From: Pseudomonas mendocina
GTDB taxonomy: Bacteria > Pseudomonadota > Gammaproteobacteria > Pseudomonadales > Pseudomonadaceae
DNA length: 64,000 nucleotides
Direction of reading: 5' to 3'
Assembly: GCA_037482215.1 (NCBI GenBank)
Contig: CP148074.1
Span: forward strand, 2,976,001 to 3,040,000
The stretch's first letter is position 1; every line of letters begins with the position of its first letter. Both the position numbers and the translations under genes were made by a program. The notes below the pieces were generated by a model. The model ran no database searches. It had not been told where the DNA came from and worked only from the letters and a program-made list of their open reading frames with translations. Below, one piece after another: positions 36,461-46,458 of the stretch.

Positions 36461-37114
36461 TTGCCTCTACCAGCTTCACAGCGCTGGCTGCACAGGCATG
36501 CCCCTACATTAGTAGGGTTAGCCTTGATTATTGCCATGAGCATCAGCCTGGCATGGCAGAGTGTCGACTGGATGCGGCTGATCCAGTCCAAACCTGCGTC
36601 TGCGCCCACGGCAGCTAATGCCGCGCATGACAACACCCTAGACCCGCAGCTGAACAAACTCTTCGGCAAAAGCGCCGCGACTCAACAGGGCCCGGCGCCC
36701 AGCACCAACTTAAATCTGACGCTGCTTGGCAGCTTCGTGCACCCTGATTCGCAACAATCCAGCGCTATTATTCTCAATGGTGCAACCGCGCAACGTTACC
36801 GCGTCGGCGATGAAATCAGCAGCGGTGTAACCCTGCACTCTGTATCCACCAACCAGGTTGAACTGATGCGCAACGGACGGCGCGAGAGTCTCAGTTTTCC
36901 GGTTTCAAAATCGAGTTCATTTGCCGTGACAGACATGGCCACTGAGCCTCAGGCAGCAGAAGAAAACCTGACACCTGAGCAGCTTGAAGTGCTTGAGTCC
37001 GATGATTTGAAGCAATTGCGCGAACGCATGCGCGAACTCCAACAGCAAATGCAGGGAACCGACAGTGCCGCGGAACCTGCTGCCAACAGTGAATCTGACA
37101 CGGAAAGCCAGTGA
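36461..37114 (+). CDS. xcpP: Type II secretion protein XcpP (GspC)
   Basis: 217 residues from a TTG at 36461, with GGAG nine bases upstream; no in-frame ATG gives the N-terminal membrane helix. One transmembrane segment (about 15-32) precedes a short linker rich in Ala/Pro and the periplasmic homology-region domain (NLNLTLLGSFVHPDSQQSSA, GDEISSGVTLHSVS). The C-terminal third is rich in Glu/Gln with a likely coiled coil (LEVLESDDLKQLRERMRELQ). XcpP connects the inner platform with the secretin XcpQ. Its stop is four bases before the xcpQ start. Confidence 0.93.
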   Translation: MPLPASQRWLHRHAPTLVGLALIIAMSISLAWQSVDWMRLIQSKPASAPTAANAAHDNTLDPQLNKLFGKSAATQQGPAPSTNLNLTLLGSFVHPDSQQSSAIILNGATAQRYRVGDEISSGVTLHSVSTNQVELMRNGRRESLSFPVSKSSSFAVTDMATEPQAAEENLTPEQLEVLESDDLKQLRERMRELQQQMQGTDSAAEPAANSESDTESQ

Positions 37115-37118
37115 ACCG

Positions 37119-39071
37119 ATGACTCCGACTCTCTCGCGAATTACCTCTGCCCTGCTGCTTGCCGGCCTAGTTTTCAGCCCCTTACCAGCGCTTGCGGCCC
37201 CCACAGGCATTACGCCCAGCAACAGTCAGCAAGAGGAAAGCTGGACGATCAACCTCAAAGGCGCTGATATCAGGGAGTTTGTCGACCAGGTTGCCCAGAT
37301 CAGCGGACAGACCTTCGTAGTCGACCCCAGGGTGAAAGGTCAAGTCAGTGTTGTGTCAAACAGCCCACTGAATTTGACTGAGGTCTATCAGCTGTTCCTT
37401 TCGGTCATGGCCACTCACGGTTTTACCGTGATCACCCAAGGGGATCAGGCCCGGATCGTGCCCAACGCTGAAGCTAAAGCGGAGGCCGACAGCGGTCGCG
37501 CTGCGCCTGATCGCCTGGAAACCCGCCTAATTCAGGTCCAGCAATCTTCTGCCGCTGAATTGATTCCGTTAATCCGACCACTGGTACCTCAATATGGCCA
37601 CTTGGCTGCAATCACCAGTGCTAACGCGATCATCATCAGCGACCGCAGCGCGAATATTCAGCGCATCGAAGACCTGATCCGCCAGCTGGATCAAAAAGGC
37701 CAGAACGACTACAGCGTCATGAACCTGCAACATGCCTGGGTTATGGATACCGCTGAAGTACTGCGTAACTCCATCGATCGAGGCCAGACCAAAGGCGCGT
37801 CCGGCACTCAGGTAATTGCTGACGGGCGGACCAATCGTTTGATTATTCTCGGCCCACCCGCCGCACGAACCAAACTGATCAATCTTGCCCATTCCCTCGA
37901 TACGCCCACCAGCCGCTCAGCCAACACACGAGTCATCCGACTGCGTCACAGCGATGCTAAAAGTCTCGCTGAAACCCTGGGCGAACTGTCTGAGAAGCTC
38001 AAGCCAGAAGGCAGCGGCGAAGCCGGGACCGGTAAACCGCAAAACCTGCTCATTCGCGCAGACGAAAGCCTCAATGCCTTGGTTCTGCTTGCAGAGCCCG
38101 ACGTGGTCGCGACACTCGAAGATATTGTACGACAGCTGGATGTGCCCCGCGCCCAGGTGATGGTCGAAGCCGCAATCGTTGAAGTCTCCGGCGACATTTC
38201 TGATGCCGTTGGGGTGCAATGGGCAATCGATGCAAGAGGCAGCACTGGGGGCTTGGGTGGTACAAACTTTAGCGGTACCGGCCTCTCTGTCGGCAAAGTG
38301 TTGCAAGCGTTTCTCGACAAGAGCGAAGGCTCCGATAACAGTGCCATCGGCAACTTGCCAGATGGTGCAATTATAGGTGTGGGTACTGATAAGTTCGGCA
38401 TGCTCATTACTGCCCTATCGGCTAACAGTAAGAGCAACCTGTTATCAACACCAAGCCTACTGACTCTGGACCACCAAAAGGCTGAAATCCTGGTGGGTCA
38501 GAACGTTCCTTTCCAAACAGGATCGTTCACCACCAATTCATCGGGTGCAGATAATCCATTCACCACAATTGAGCGCCAGGATATTGGTGTAACGCTCAAA
38601 GTTACGCCGCATATTAATGACGGTGCCTCGTTACGCTTGGAGATCGAACAGGAAATTTCATCCATCGCCCCTACTACACAAGGCATATCAGCTGTCGACT
38701 TAATCACCAACAAGCGCTCAATTAAGAGCACCATCCTCGCCGAGGACGGCCAGGTCATCGTGCTCGGCGGACTGATTCAGGATGACGTCACCCAAGCAGA
38801 CTCCAAGGTGCCACTATTGGGCGATATCCCCTTTTTGGGCCGTCTGTTCCGCTCCAGCAAAGAAACACGTGTTAAGCGTAACTTGATGGTATTCCTACGC
38901 CCTACCGTGGTTCGTGACGCGGCAGGCCTGGCTGCATTGTCAGGCAAGAAGTACAGCGATATACGTGTCTTGGGTGACGGTCGTGAAGACTACAAACCGG
39001 GCATTCTGCCCCGCGACCCAACACTGCTGTTCGACAAGTCGGATAAAGCTAGCACCATTGATCTGCGTTAA
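37119..39071 (+). CDS. xcpQ: Type II secretion outer-membrane secretin XcpQ (GspD)
   Basis: 650 residues from the ATG at 37119, chosen because it gives a signal peptide (about 1-26, LPALA). The N0 domain (WTINLKGADIREFVDQVAQI) is followed by three N1-N3 KH-like repeats and the secretin core with VPLLGDIPFLGRLFRS. The C-terminal S domain likely binds a pilotin. Fifteen such subunits form the outer-membrane gate for folded exoproteins. It is the second gene of the xcpPQ pair. Confidence 0.97.
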   Translation: MTPTLSRITSALLLAGLVFSPLPALAAPTGITPSNSQQEESWTINLKGADIREFVDQVAQISGQTFVVDPRVKGQVSVVSNSPLNLTEVYQLFLSVMATHGFTVITQGDQARIVPNAEAKAEADSGRAAPDRLETRLIQVQQSSAAELIPLIRPLVPQYGHLAAITSANAIIISDRSANIQRIEDLIRQLDQKGQNDYSVMNLQHAWVMDTAEVLRNSIDRGQTKGASGTQVIADGRTNRLIILGPPAARTKLINLAHSLDTPTSRSANTRVIRLRHSDAKSLAETLGELSEKLKPEGSGEAGTGKPQNLLIRADESLNALVLLAEPDVVATLEDIVRQLDVPRAQVMVEAAIVEVSGDISDAVGVQWAIDARGSTGGLGGTNFSGTGLSVGKVLQAFLDKSEGSDNSAIGNLPDGAIIGVGTDKFGMLITALSANSKSNLLSTPSLLTLDHQKAEILVGQNVPFQTGSFTTNSSGADNPFTTIERQDIGVTLKVTPHINDGASLRLEIEQEISSIAPTTQGISAVDLITNKRSIKSTILAEDGQVIVLGGLIQDDVTQADSKVPLLGDIPFLGRLFRSSKETRVKRNLMVFLRPTVVRDAAGLAALSGKKYSDIRVLGDGREDYKPGILPRDPTLLFDKSDKASTIDLR

Positions 39072-39087
39072 ACGAGGTGCAGTTATC

Positions 39088-39114
39088 AAGGCTCCGCCTA
39101 TGCAGGGCCTTTTT
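39088..39114 (+). terminator. Terminator after xcpQ
   Basis: The stem AAGGCTC/GGGCCTT (one G-U pair) with a ten-base loop runs into TTTTTAT. It lies 17 bases after the xcpQ stop. Confidence 0.65.
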
Positions 39115-39251
39115 ATCTGCACTTTTCGGTAATAACTTTTTATCCGACTCTGTCTTCTTTCTATAGAAACAACTAGCGGCCCTTAACAAGGGTCTCTAGT
39201 TGTAATCTACACGCTTTAAAGCAGAACCAATGGAAAATGACTCGGTGAAGA

Positions 39252-39279
39252 CAAACTCACTGGCACGCCAGTGAGTTTG
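39252..39279 (-). terminator. Hairpin after metZ
   Basis: A 12-bp perfect stem CAAACTCACTGG and complement around CACG lies eight bases past the metZ stop. The downstream U-run is poor, so termination efficiency is uncertain. Confidence 0.55.
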
Positions 39280-39286
39280 CAGCGGA

Positions 39287-40498
39287 TCAGATGGCGGCCA
39301 GACCACGGGCCAGATCGGCCTGCAAATCGGCGACATCCTCCAGCCCAACGGCAACGCGAATCAGGCTGTCGCTGATTCCCGCATTGGCGCGCTCAGCAGG
39401 GCTGAGACGACCGTGGGAAGTGGTCGCAGGATGGGCAATGGTGGTCTTGGTATCACCCAAGTTGGTGGTGATGGAGATCACTCGGGTTGCATCAATAAAA
39501 CGCCAAGCAGCCTCTTTACCACCTTTAACTTCAAAGCTGACCACAGCCCCGAATGCACGCTGCTGACGCTTAGCCAGCTCATGTTGCGGGTGGCTGGTCA
39601 GGCCCGCGTAATACACCCGTTCAATCCCCGGCTGCTGCTCAAGCCACTGAGCCAGCTGCAAAGCGCTCTGACAGTGCGCCTGCATACGGATACGCAGGGT
39701 TTCCAGCCCTTTCAAGAAAAGCCAAGCATTGAACGGGCTCAACGTCGGGCCTGCAGTACGCAGAAAACCAACCACCTCTTTCATCAGCTCTGCACGACCG
39801 GCCACAACTCCGCCCATGCTACGGCCCTGGCCGTCGATATATTTGGTGGCGGAGTGAATCACAACGTCCGCGCCCAGGGTCAACGGCTGCTGTAATGCAG
39901 GAGTGCAGAAACAGTTGTCTACCGCCAGTAGTGCGCCCTTGGCATGAGCCAACTCAGCCAGAGCGGCAATATCCACAAGCTCAGCCAGCGGGTTGGACGG
40001 CGACTCGACGAACAACAGCTTGGTGTTCGGCTTAAAAGCAGTAGCCCAAGCATCGAGATCAGCCAACGGCACGTAGTCGACTTCAACCCCAAAACGCTTG
40101 AAGTACTTTTCAAACAGGCTAATGGTCGAGCCAAACACGCTGCGTGAAACCAGCACATGGTCACCCGCACTGCACAGGCTCATAACCACAGACATAATTG
40201 CAGCCATCCCGGAGGATGTCGCCACTGCCTGTTCTGCCTGCTCCAACGCCGCCATGCGCTCTTCGAAAGCACGCACAGTCGGGTTGGTGTAACGCGAATA
40301 CACATTGCCCGGTACATCACCGGCAAAACGCGCCGCCGCATCGGCAGCCGTACGGAACACATAGCTGGAGGTCAGGAACAGCGCCTCACTGTGCTCGCCC
40401 TCAGGCGAACGTTGCTGACCGGCACGGACCGCCAGGGTATCGAAACTCACGCCATCCAGATCACTGTCCAGACGCCCGGCATCCCATTCAATCGTCAT
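39287..40498 (-). CDS. metZ: O-succinylhomoserine sulfhydrylase
   Basis: 403 residues. This Cys/Met metabolism PLP enzyme has its Schiff-base lysine at 219 in HSATKYIDGQG and the family blocks YSRYTNPTVRAFEERMA and NLGDTKTTIAHPATTSHGRL. MetZ makes homocysteine directly from O-succinylhomoserine and sulfide, the route pseudomonads use instead of MetB/MetC. The ATG follows GAGAGGGTG. It lies 40 bases after purF, an order conserved in Pseudomonas. Confidence 0.95.
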   Translation of the reverse strand: MTIEWDAGRLDSDLDGVSFDTLAVRAGQQRSPEGEHSEALFLTSSYVFRTAADAAARFAGDVPGNVYSRYTNPTVRAFEERMAALEQAEQAVATSSGMAAIMSVVMSLCSAGDHVLVSRSVFGSTISLFEKYFKRFGVEVDYVPLADLDAWATAFKPNTKLLFVESPSNPLAELVDIAALAELAHAKGALLAVDNCFCTPALQQPLTLGADVVIHSATKYIDGQGRSMGGVVAGRAELMKEVVGFLRTAGPTLSPFNAWLFLKGLETLRIRMQAHCQSALQLAQWLEQQPGIERVYYAGLTSHPQHELAKRQQRAFGAVVSFEVKGGKEAAWRFIDATRVISITTNLGDTKTTIAHPATTSHGRLSPAERANAGISDSLIRVAVGLEDVADLQADLARGLAAI

Positions 40499-40538
40499 TG
40501 CACCCTCTCAGCGGCCCGGCAATCGAGCCGCGCTTCCA

Positions 40539-42044
40539 TTAGTTGTTGTGCAGATCAATGATCTCGCTGACGGACTGCACACTCGACTTAGTGGCGTCAT
40601 TGCGCGCTTGCTCAATCTTGTTCAGATAGGCTTCATCCACGTCGCCGGTGACATACTTGCCATCAAATACAGCACAGTCGAAGTTCTCAATCTTCACTTT
40701 GCCGCCGCCCACTGCATCGATCAGATCCGGCAGGTCCTGATACACCAGCCAATCGGCACCGATCAACTCTGCCACTTCTTCAGTGGTACGGTTATGGGCG
40801 ATCAACTCGTGCACGCTTGGCATGTCGATACCGTACACGTTCGGGTAACGAACGGCTGGCGCTGCCGAACAGAAATACACGTTCTTAGCACCCGCTTCAC
40901 GGGCCATCTGAATGATTTGTTTGCAGGTGGTACCGCGCACAATCGAGTCATCGACTAGCATCACGTTCTTGCCACGGAACTCTAGCTCAATCGCATTGAG
41001 CTTCTGGCGCACGGATTTTTTACGTGCGGCCTGCCCCGGCATGATGAAGGTACGGCCGATATAGCGGTTCTTCACAAAGCCTTCGCGGAACTTAACGCCA
41101 AGATGGTTGGCTAGCTCCAACGCAGAGGTTCGGCTGGTATCAGGAATTGGGATGACCACGTCGATATCGTGATCCGGGCGCTCGCGGCGAATTTTCTCAG
41201 CCAGTTTCTCGCCCATGCGCAGACGAGCCTTATAAACCGAGACACCGTCCATGATCGAGTCTGGGCGCGCCAGGTAAACATGCTCAAAGATGCAAGGGGC
41301 ATATTTCGGATTTTGCGAACACTGACGGGTGAACAACTCGCCTTCTTCAGTGATGTATACAGCCTCGCCCGGTGCCAAGTCGCGAATCAGGGTGAAGCCC
41401 AATACATCCAGGGATACGCTTTCCGAAGCGATCATGTATTCAACGCCATCATCAGTGTGACGCTGGCCGAAAACGATCGGGCGGATACCGTTAGGGTCGC
41501 GGAAGCCAACAATGCCATACCCGGTAATCATTGCCACCACAGCGTAACCGCCTACACAGCGCTCATGCACGCTGGAGACCGCGGCAAAAATATCGTCAGC
41601 AGTCGGGTGCAGTTTGCCGCGCACCGCCAGCTCGTGGGCAAACACGTTGAGCAGCACTTCCGAATCGGAATTCGTGTTCACATGGCGCAGGTCAGATTCG
41701 TAGATCTCTTTGGCCAACTGCTCAACATTGGTCAAGTTACCGTTGTGCGCCAAGGTGATGCCATAAGGCGAGTTGACGTAAAACGGTTGAGCCTCAGCCG
41801 AGCTGGAGCTACCAGCGGTCGGATAACGCACATGACCGATACCGACGTTACCAACCAAGCGCTGCATATGGCGCTGTTGGAACACATCACGTACCAGACC
41901 ATTATCCTTACGCAGGAAAAGACGTCCGTTGTGACTGGTGACAATACCGGCAGCGTCCTGGCCGCGGTGCTGGAGGACAGTCAGACCGTCATACAGCGCC
42001 TGATTGACGTTTGATTTACCGACAATACCGACAATGCCGCACAT
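40539..42044 (-). CDS. purF: Amidophosphoribosyltransferase
   Basis: 501 residues from the ATG at 42044. That start is required because the nucleophile Cys must follow the initiator Met (MCGIVGIVG). A TTG three codons upstream is rejected for the same reason. The N-terminal glutaminase domain ([11 protein letters not shown]) is followed by a phosphoribosyltransferase domain with the PRPP loop [14 protein letters not shown]. PurF catalyses the first committed step of purine synthesis from PRPP and glutamine. It lies 52 bases after cvpA, a widely conserved pair. Confidence 0.97.
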   Translation of the reverse strand: MCGIVGIVGKSNVNQALYDGLTVLQHRGQDAAGIVTSHNGRLFLRKDNGLVRDVFQQRHMQRLVGNVGIGHVRYPTAGSSSSAEAQPFYVNSPYGITLAHNGNLTNVEQLAKEIYESDLRHVNTNSDSEVLLNVFAHELAVRGKLHPTADDIFAAVSSVHERCVGGYAVVAMITGYGIVGFRDPNGIRPIVFGQRHTDDGVEYMIASESVSLDVLGFTLIRDLAPGEAVYITEEGELFTRQCSQNPKYAPCIFEHVYLARPDSIMDGVSVYKARLRMGEKLAEKIRRERPDHDIDVVIPIPDTSRTSALELANHLGVKFREGFVKNRYIGRTFIMPGQAARKKSVRQKLNAIELEFRGKNVMLVDDSIVRGTTCKQIIQMAREAGAKNVYFCSAAPAVRYPNVYGIDMPSVHELIAHNRTTEEVAELIGADWLVYQDLPDLIDAVGGGKVKIENFDCAVFDGKYVTGDVDEAYLNKIEQARNDATKSSVQSVSEIIDLHNN

Positions 42045-42096
42045 GTGACGCAACCCCTACTTAATGAAACACGTGAATCTCAATGCACTGCGGCCG

Positions 42097-42639
42097 TTAT
42101 GGCTGCAATACCTCTTTGAACGGTAACTCCACTGGCGCCGTAACACCACTGGCAAGCCACTGACTGGACAACCCCAAAATCAAATTCTTGGACCAATCAG
42201 CCACCATCAGAAAATGTGGCAACAGAGTCGACTGTTGCCACCACAGATCCTCTTGCACCGGTGCCAGGCTCAACAGGCCCACCAGTACGACCACTAATAA
42301 GCCGCCACGGGCCGCGCCGAAGACCATGCCCAGAAATCGATCAGTGCCAGACAAGCCAGTGACACGGATTAGCTCACCGATCAGATAACTGATCAGCGCG
42401 CCAACTAAAAGTGTGACGACGAAAAGAATGGCGCAAGCAGCAATAACCCGCGCAGATGGCGTTTCGATATAAGCCGCGAGATGCCCGGCAAGCGCCCCGC
42501 CAAACATCCAGGCCACAACGCCTGCAACTATCCAGTTAAGCAGGGATAAGGCCTCTTTAACGAAACCTCTGCTCAAACTGATCAAACTTGAAATGACGAC
42601 AATGGCGATGATCGCCCAATCGACCCAGGTGAAAGCCAC
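42097..42639 (-). CDS. cvpA: CvpA family membrane protein
   Basis: 180 residues from a GTG start (GTAGGT upstream). Four membrane helices are visible, beginning FTWVDWAIIAIVVISSLISL. The conserved block ISLSRGFVKEALSLLNWI is typical. CvpA was named for colicin V production in E. coli; its general role in envelope integrity is not settled. It stands directly upstream of purF, as in many proteobacteria. Confidence 0.93.
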   Translation of the reverse strand: MAFTWVDWAIIAIVVISSLISLSRGFVKEALSLLNWIVAGVVAWMFGGALAGHLAAYIETPSARVIAACAILFVVTLLVGALISYLIGELIRVTGLSGTDRFLGMVFGAARGGLLVVVLVGLLSLAPVQEDLWWQQSTLLPHFLMVADWSKNLILGLSSQWLASGVTAPVELPFKEVLQP

Positions 42640-42741
42640 GATGCTGATTACCTACGGGAAAGGCGCAGTATTTTAACAGAGCCACAGGGCAGGCGTAAGC
42701 AAAGGATTGATATCAGCCGCAATCGCTGATCAGAAAATGAC

Positions 42742-42765
42742 AAAGCCCGGTAAAACCGGGCCTTT
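42742..42765 (-). terminator. Hairpin between dedD and cvpA
   Basis: The stem AAAG-CCCGGT/ACCGGG-CTTT with one bulged C and a three-base loop lies just past the dedD stop. It is a possible partial terminator separating accD-folC-dedD from cvpA-purF-metZ. Confidence 0.5.
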
Positions 42766-42767
42766 AA

Positions 42768-43394
42768 TCAACGACTTTCTGGCTGAAAGCGCACCAAGAA
42801 ACCGCTTACTTTGTGCTTGCGGTTTAACTGATCGCGCATTCTCTCAGCCTCAGCACGATCAATTACGGGGCCGACAAACACACGATTCATGCCATCAAAA
42901 GAGCGTACGTACGCGTTATAGCCTTGGCCACGCAGGGTGTTTTGTAGCTTGTTGGCGCCCTCGGCACTGGACAAGCTGGCCACCTGAATCGACCAACTGA
43001 TCGGCAGACTGTTGGCATCCAGACGACTCTGTGGCTGAGCTACAGGGGCGGTTACAACAGGTTTTTCGACAACAGCAGGCTTGGCGGGTGCAGGTGCAGG
43101 TGCAGGTGCAGGTGCAGGTGCAGGTGCAGGATTGCTCACGACAGGCTCGGGCACAACAGGCTCCGCCTGCTGCACGACCAGCTCCTCTGGCACAAGCTGC
43201 GGTTCGGGAACAGCAACCGGCTCGGGCTCAATCTCTACAATTTGAGGCGTTTCGGGCATTTCAGGTGCATTCACCTCGACGACTCTCGGCTCGTCCTGGC
43301 GTGAAAGCAGCATGGGCAGCAAAATGACTGCCAGCGCCAGCAAAACCAGCGCACCGACCATGCGCTGTTTCAATCCTTTATCCAGCAAAGCCAT
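42768..43394 (-). CDS. dedD: SPOR-domain protein DedD
   Basis: 208 residues from the ATG at 43394 (GAGGACG upstream); the longer frame to 43481 runs through folC. A short cytoplasmic N-terminus leads to one membrane helix (about 13-29, VGALVLLALAVILLPML). A Pro/Ala/Glu-rich periplasmic linker with a (PA)n run follows, then a C-terminal SPOR domain (about 130-205; SWSIQVASLSSAEGANKLQN). SPOR domains bind denuded septal peptidoglycan, placing DedD at the division site. It overlaps the folC 3' end by 17 bases. Confidence 0.93.
   Translation of the reverse strand: MALLDKGLKQRMVGALVLLALAVILLPMLLSRQDEPRVVEVNAPEMPETPQIVEIEPEPVAVPEPQLVPEELVVQQAEPVVPEPVVSNPAPAPAPAPAPAPAPAKPAVVEKPVVTAPVAQPQSRLDANSLPISWSIQVASLSSAEGANKLQNTLRGQGYNAYVRSFDGMNRVFVGPVIDRAEAERMRDQLNRKHKVSGFLVRFQPESR
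43087..43130. repeat. GGTGCA hexanucleotide tandem repeat inside dedD
   Basis: Seven perfect GGTGCA units plus two bases, in frame, encode the alternating Pro-Ala run of the DedD linker. Units of six bases can expand or contract without frameshift. Confidence 0.95.
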
Positions 43395-44685
43395 CCTGCA
43401 CGTCCTCATCAGCCTGGTGGCTAAGCCACTCAAGGGCCTCGGCCACACAATAGAATGAACCAAACAGCAGCACCTCGTCACCGTCTGCTGCCTTTGTTAG
43501 CTGCGCTTCCAGCGCCGCTTTAACAGAATCAAACGCCTCTGCCTGCGCTCCTAGCCCCTGCAAACACTGCTGCAACTCAGCGGCCTCACGGGTGCGGGTG
43601 GTCGGCAGTGGTGCCACGGCCCAATGAGCGATCTCCCCAAGCAGCGGCGTAACCACTCCCTGAAGATCTTTATCAGACAGTAAAGCAAACACAGACAGAC
43701 GCTTATGTGTCAATGGACGCGCTGCCAGACGCTGCGCCAAGTAGTTAGCCGCATGCGGATTGTGCCCGACATCCAGCAGCAACGTCAGCTTCTTGCCCTG
43801 CCAGGTGAGTGCGCGACGATCAAGGCGCCCGGTAACCCGGGCAGCGCACAATGCCGACATCGCAGTCTGCGGCTGCCAGGGCATATCCAGCAAGGCATAG
43901 ACCTGAAGCGCCAGAGCAGCATTCTCCATCGGCAGGTCAAGCAGCGGGATCTGCTCCAAAACCAGTGACTCACCCTGCTGATTACAGCCCTGCCATGACC
44001 AATTGCCAGCCTTAACCTTCAGATTGAAGTCACGACCGCGCAAATAAAACGGCGCTTTGAGCAAATCAGACTGATCCAGAAGTGGCTGCGGCGGTTGCAC
44101 ATCACCACAAACCGCAGGCTTTCCGCAACGGAATATACCGGCTTTCTCGAATGCGACCGACTCTCGGGTATCACCCAGCCAGTCAGAATGATCAAGACCA
44201 ATACTGGTCACCACAGCCACATCGGCGTCCAGCAGATTCACCGCATCCAAACGGCCACCGAGGCCCACCTCAAGAACCAGAGCATCCAGATCAGCCTGCT
44301 TAAACAACCAGAAGGCAGCCAGAGTCCCCATCTCGAAATAGGTCAGTGAAATATCACCGCGAGCCGCTTCAATTGCTTCAAATGCTTCACAAAGCTCAGC
44401 ATCGGATGCCTCGACACCCGCGACCTGCACACGCTCGTTGTAACGCAGCAGGTGGGGGGAGTTATAGACACCGACCCGCAGGCCTTGGCTTGCCAGCAAT
44501 GACGCAATAAAGGCGCAGGTAGAACCCTTGCCATTGGTCCCCGTGACCGTAACGACCCTCGGCGCCACAGCGCCGAGGTTTAGTCGATCCAGTACCGCAC
44601 GGGAGCGTTCCAGCCCCATATCAATGGCGCTGGGGTGCAGCTGCTCAAGGTAGCTCAGCCACTCAGCAAGGGACCGCTTGCTCAT
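43378..44685 (-). CDS. folC: Dihydrofolate synthase / folylpolyglutamate synthase
   Basis: 435 residues. The ATP-binding motif [12 protein letters not shown] (about 47-58) and the Mur-ligase-type block [20 protein letters not shown] are present, with the C-terminal [13 protein letters not shown] motif. FolC adds glutamate to dihydropteroate and then to folates. The ATG overlaps the accD stop (ATGA at 44682-44685), and the order accD-folC-dedD is conserved. Confidence 0.96.
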   Translation of the reverse strand: MSKRSLAEWLSYLEQLHPSAIDMGLERSRAVLDRLNLGAVAPRVVTVTGTNGKGSTCAFIASLLASQGLRVGVYNSPHLLRYNERVQVAGVEASDAELCEAFEAIEAARGDISLTYFEMGTLAAFWLFKQADLDALVLEVGLGGRLDAVNLLDADVAVVTSIGLDHSDWLGDTRESVAFEKAGIFRCGKPAVCGDVQPPQPLLDQSDLLKAPFYLRGRDFNLKVKAGNWSWQGCNQQGESLVLEQIPLLDLPMENAALALQVYALLDMPWQPQTAMSALCAARVTGRLDRRALTWQGKKLTLLLDVGHNPHAANYLAQRLAARPLTHKRLSVFALLSDKDLQGVVTPLLGEIAHWAVAPLPTTRTREAAELQQCLQGLGAQAEAFDSVKAALEAQLTKAADGDEVLLFGSFYCVAEALEWLSHQADEDVQDGFAG

Positions 44686-45566
44686 GCAGATTCCGGTAGC
44701 GCCGCAGGAGACGGACGGCCCATGAACTGAGCCAGCAGGCGGGACAGACGCGGGCGCAGCTCAGCACGCGGAATAATCATGTCGATAGCACCGTGATCCA
44801 GCAGGAACTCACTGCGCTGGAAGCCTTCAGGCAGTTTCTCACGCACAGTCTGCTCAATAACGCGCGGACCGGCGAAGCCAATCAGGGCCTTCGGCTCAGC
44901 AACAATCACATCACCCAGCATCGCCAGACTGGCCGACACACCACCGTAAACCGGGTCAGTCAACACGGAAATAAACGGGATACCCTCTTCACGCAGACGC
45001 GCCAGCACCGCAGAGGTCTTGGCCATCTGCATCAGAGAGATCAGCGCTTCCTGCATACGAGCACCGCCCGAAGCAGAGAAGCACACCAGCGGGCAGCGCT
45101 GCTCCAGAGCCACATTGGCCGCACGGACAAAGCGCTCACCAACGATAGCGCCCATGGAGCCGCCCATGAATGAAAACTCGAAAGCGACCGTTACAATCGG
45201 CATACCTTCCAAGGTGCCACGAATGGCAACCAAAGCATCTTTCTCGCCGGTTTGTTTCTGGGCCGCAGTCAGGCGGTCTTTGTACTTTTTGCTATCACGG
45301 AACTTCAGACGATCAACTGGCTCCAGGTCGGCACCCAGCTCTTCACGACCGTCAACATCCAGGAAAATATCCAAGCGGGTCCGCGCATCAATGCGCATGT
45401 GATGGTTGCACTTGGGGCAGACATCCAGCGTCTTTTCCAGCTCGGGCTTGTACAGCACTGCGTCGCAAGACGGGCACTTGTGCCACAAACCTTCCGGAAC
45501 CGAACTCTTTTTGACCTCGGAACGCATGATCGATGGGATCAGTTTATCTACCAACCAGTTGCTCAT
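44682..45566 (-). CDS. accD: Acetyl-CoA carboxylase carboxyltransferase subunit beta
   Basis: 294 residues from the ATG at 45566 (GGAGAG upstream). A zinc ribbon has Cys31, Cys34, Cys50 and Cys53 (CPSC...CPKC). The carboxyltransferase crotonase fold follows ([20 protein letters not shown]). With AccA it transfers carboxyl from biotin to acetyl-CoA, the first committed step of fatty-acid synthesis. The 208-base gap upstream holds its promoter but no clear consensus was found. Confidence 0.97.
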   Translation of the reverse strand: MSNWLVDKLIPSIMRSEVKKSSVPEGLWHKCPSCDAVLYKPELEKTLDVCPKCNHHMRIDARTRLDIFLDVDGREELGADLEPVDRLKFRDSKKYKDRLTAAQKQTGEKDALVAIRGTLEGMPIVTVAFEFSFMGGSMGAIVGERFVRAANVALEQRCPLVCFSASGGARMQEALISLMQMAKTSAVLARLREEGIPFISVLTDPVYGGVSASLAMLGDVIVAEPKALIGFAGPRVIEQTVREKLPEGFQRSEFLLDHGAIDMIIPRAELRPRLSRLLAQFMGRPSPAALPESA

Positions 45567-45774
45567 GCTCTTGACTCTCCAAGCTATTGACCGGACAGGC
45601 TGCGCCAACAGGGCTTTGCCCATCCAGATAAATTCATAAGTACAGCCACTTAAGGGGCCGGCTCAGGGTGACACCTAACCACTTACCCCTCACACGCCAC
45701 CTTTACAGCTGCCCGCAGTGTTCCCATAACCTGCAATAGGTGTATGGACGGCCCAGCTGGCCGCATCGTCACAT

Positions 45775-46407
45775 TCAGCCGCGCGCTTTTACGCTGTGCA
45801 CTGCCTGCATAAAGGCCTGAATCTTTTCAGCATCCTTAATGCCCTTACCCTTCTCCACCCCACCACTGACATCAACGGCATAGGGTCGAACCTGTGCAAT
45901 GGCGTCAGCGACATTGTCGGGCGTCAGCCCTCCAGCCAAAATTACAGATTTACTCAGCCCTTCAGGTACCAGTGACCAGTCAAACGCTTCACCCGTCCCC
46001 CCCGGTACCCCCTGCACAAAGGTGTCTAGCAAAATACCGCTGGCGTTGTTGTAACGAGCAACCTGAGCCGCAATATCGTCGCCCGCCTTCACCCGCAACG
46101 CCTTGATATAAGGGCGGTGATAACCCTCACACTCAGCCGGTGTTTCATCACCGTGAAATTGCAGTAAATCCAGCGGAACGGCATCCAGAATCTCGCCTAA
46201 CTCGCAGCGGCTGGCGTTCACAAACAAACCCACCGTTGTTACAAACGGCGGCAAAGCACCAATGATCGCCCTAGCCTGCTGTACGCTAACCGCACGCGGG
46301 CTTTTAGCGTAAAACACAAAGCCGATGGCATCTGCACCAGCTTGCACAGCAGCCAGAGCGTCTTCTACGCGGGTAATTCCGCAAATTTTGCTTCGAACGA
46401 CTGACAA
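45775..46407 (-). CDS. trpF: Phosphoribosylanthranilate isomerase
   Basis: 210 residues. The start is TTG at 46407 with GAGGTCTG upstream; no ATG gives the conserved N-terminus. The catalytic Cys9 is in [13 protein letters not shown] and the general-acid Asp lies in [16 protein letters not shown]. It is a TIM barrel. TrpF isomerises N-phosphoribosylanthranilate to CdRP in tryptophan synthesis. As in other pseudomonads it is separated from the other trp genes and stands between truA and accD. Confidence 0.96.
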   Translation of the reverse strand: MSVVRSKICGITRVEDALAAVQAGADAIGFVFYAKSPRAVSVQQARAIIGALPPFVTTVGLFVNASRCELGEILDAVPLDLLQFHGDETPAECEGYHRPYIKALRVKAGDDIAAQVARYNNASGILLDTFVQGVPGGTGEAFDWSLVPEGLSKSVILAGGLTPDNVADAIAQVRPYAVDVSGGVEKGKGIKDAEKIQAFMQAVHSVKARG

Positions 46408-46458
46408 CAGGCAGACCTCAATCCATTCAATAATCGCCGGATGCTAACAAATAGCCTC

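Noticed and set aside
43087..43130. CRISPR-like array from regular GGTGCA repeats
   Set aside because: Units are six bases without spacers and lie in frame within dedD; it is a coding microsatellite.
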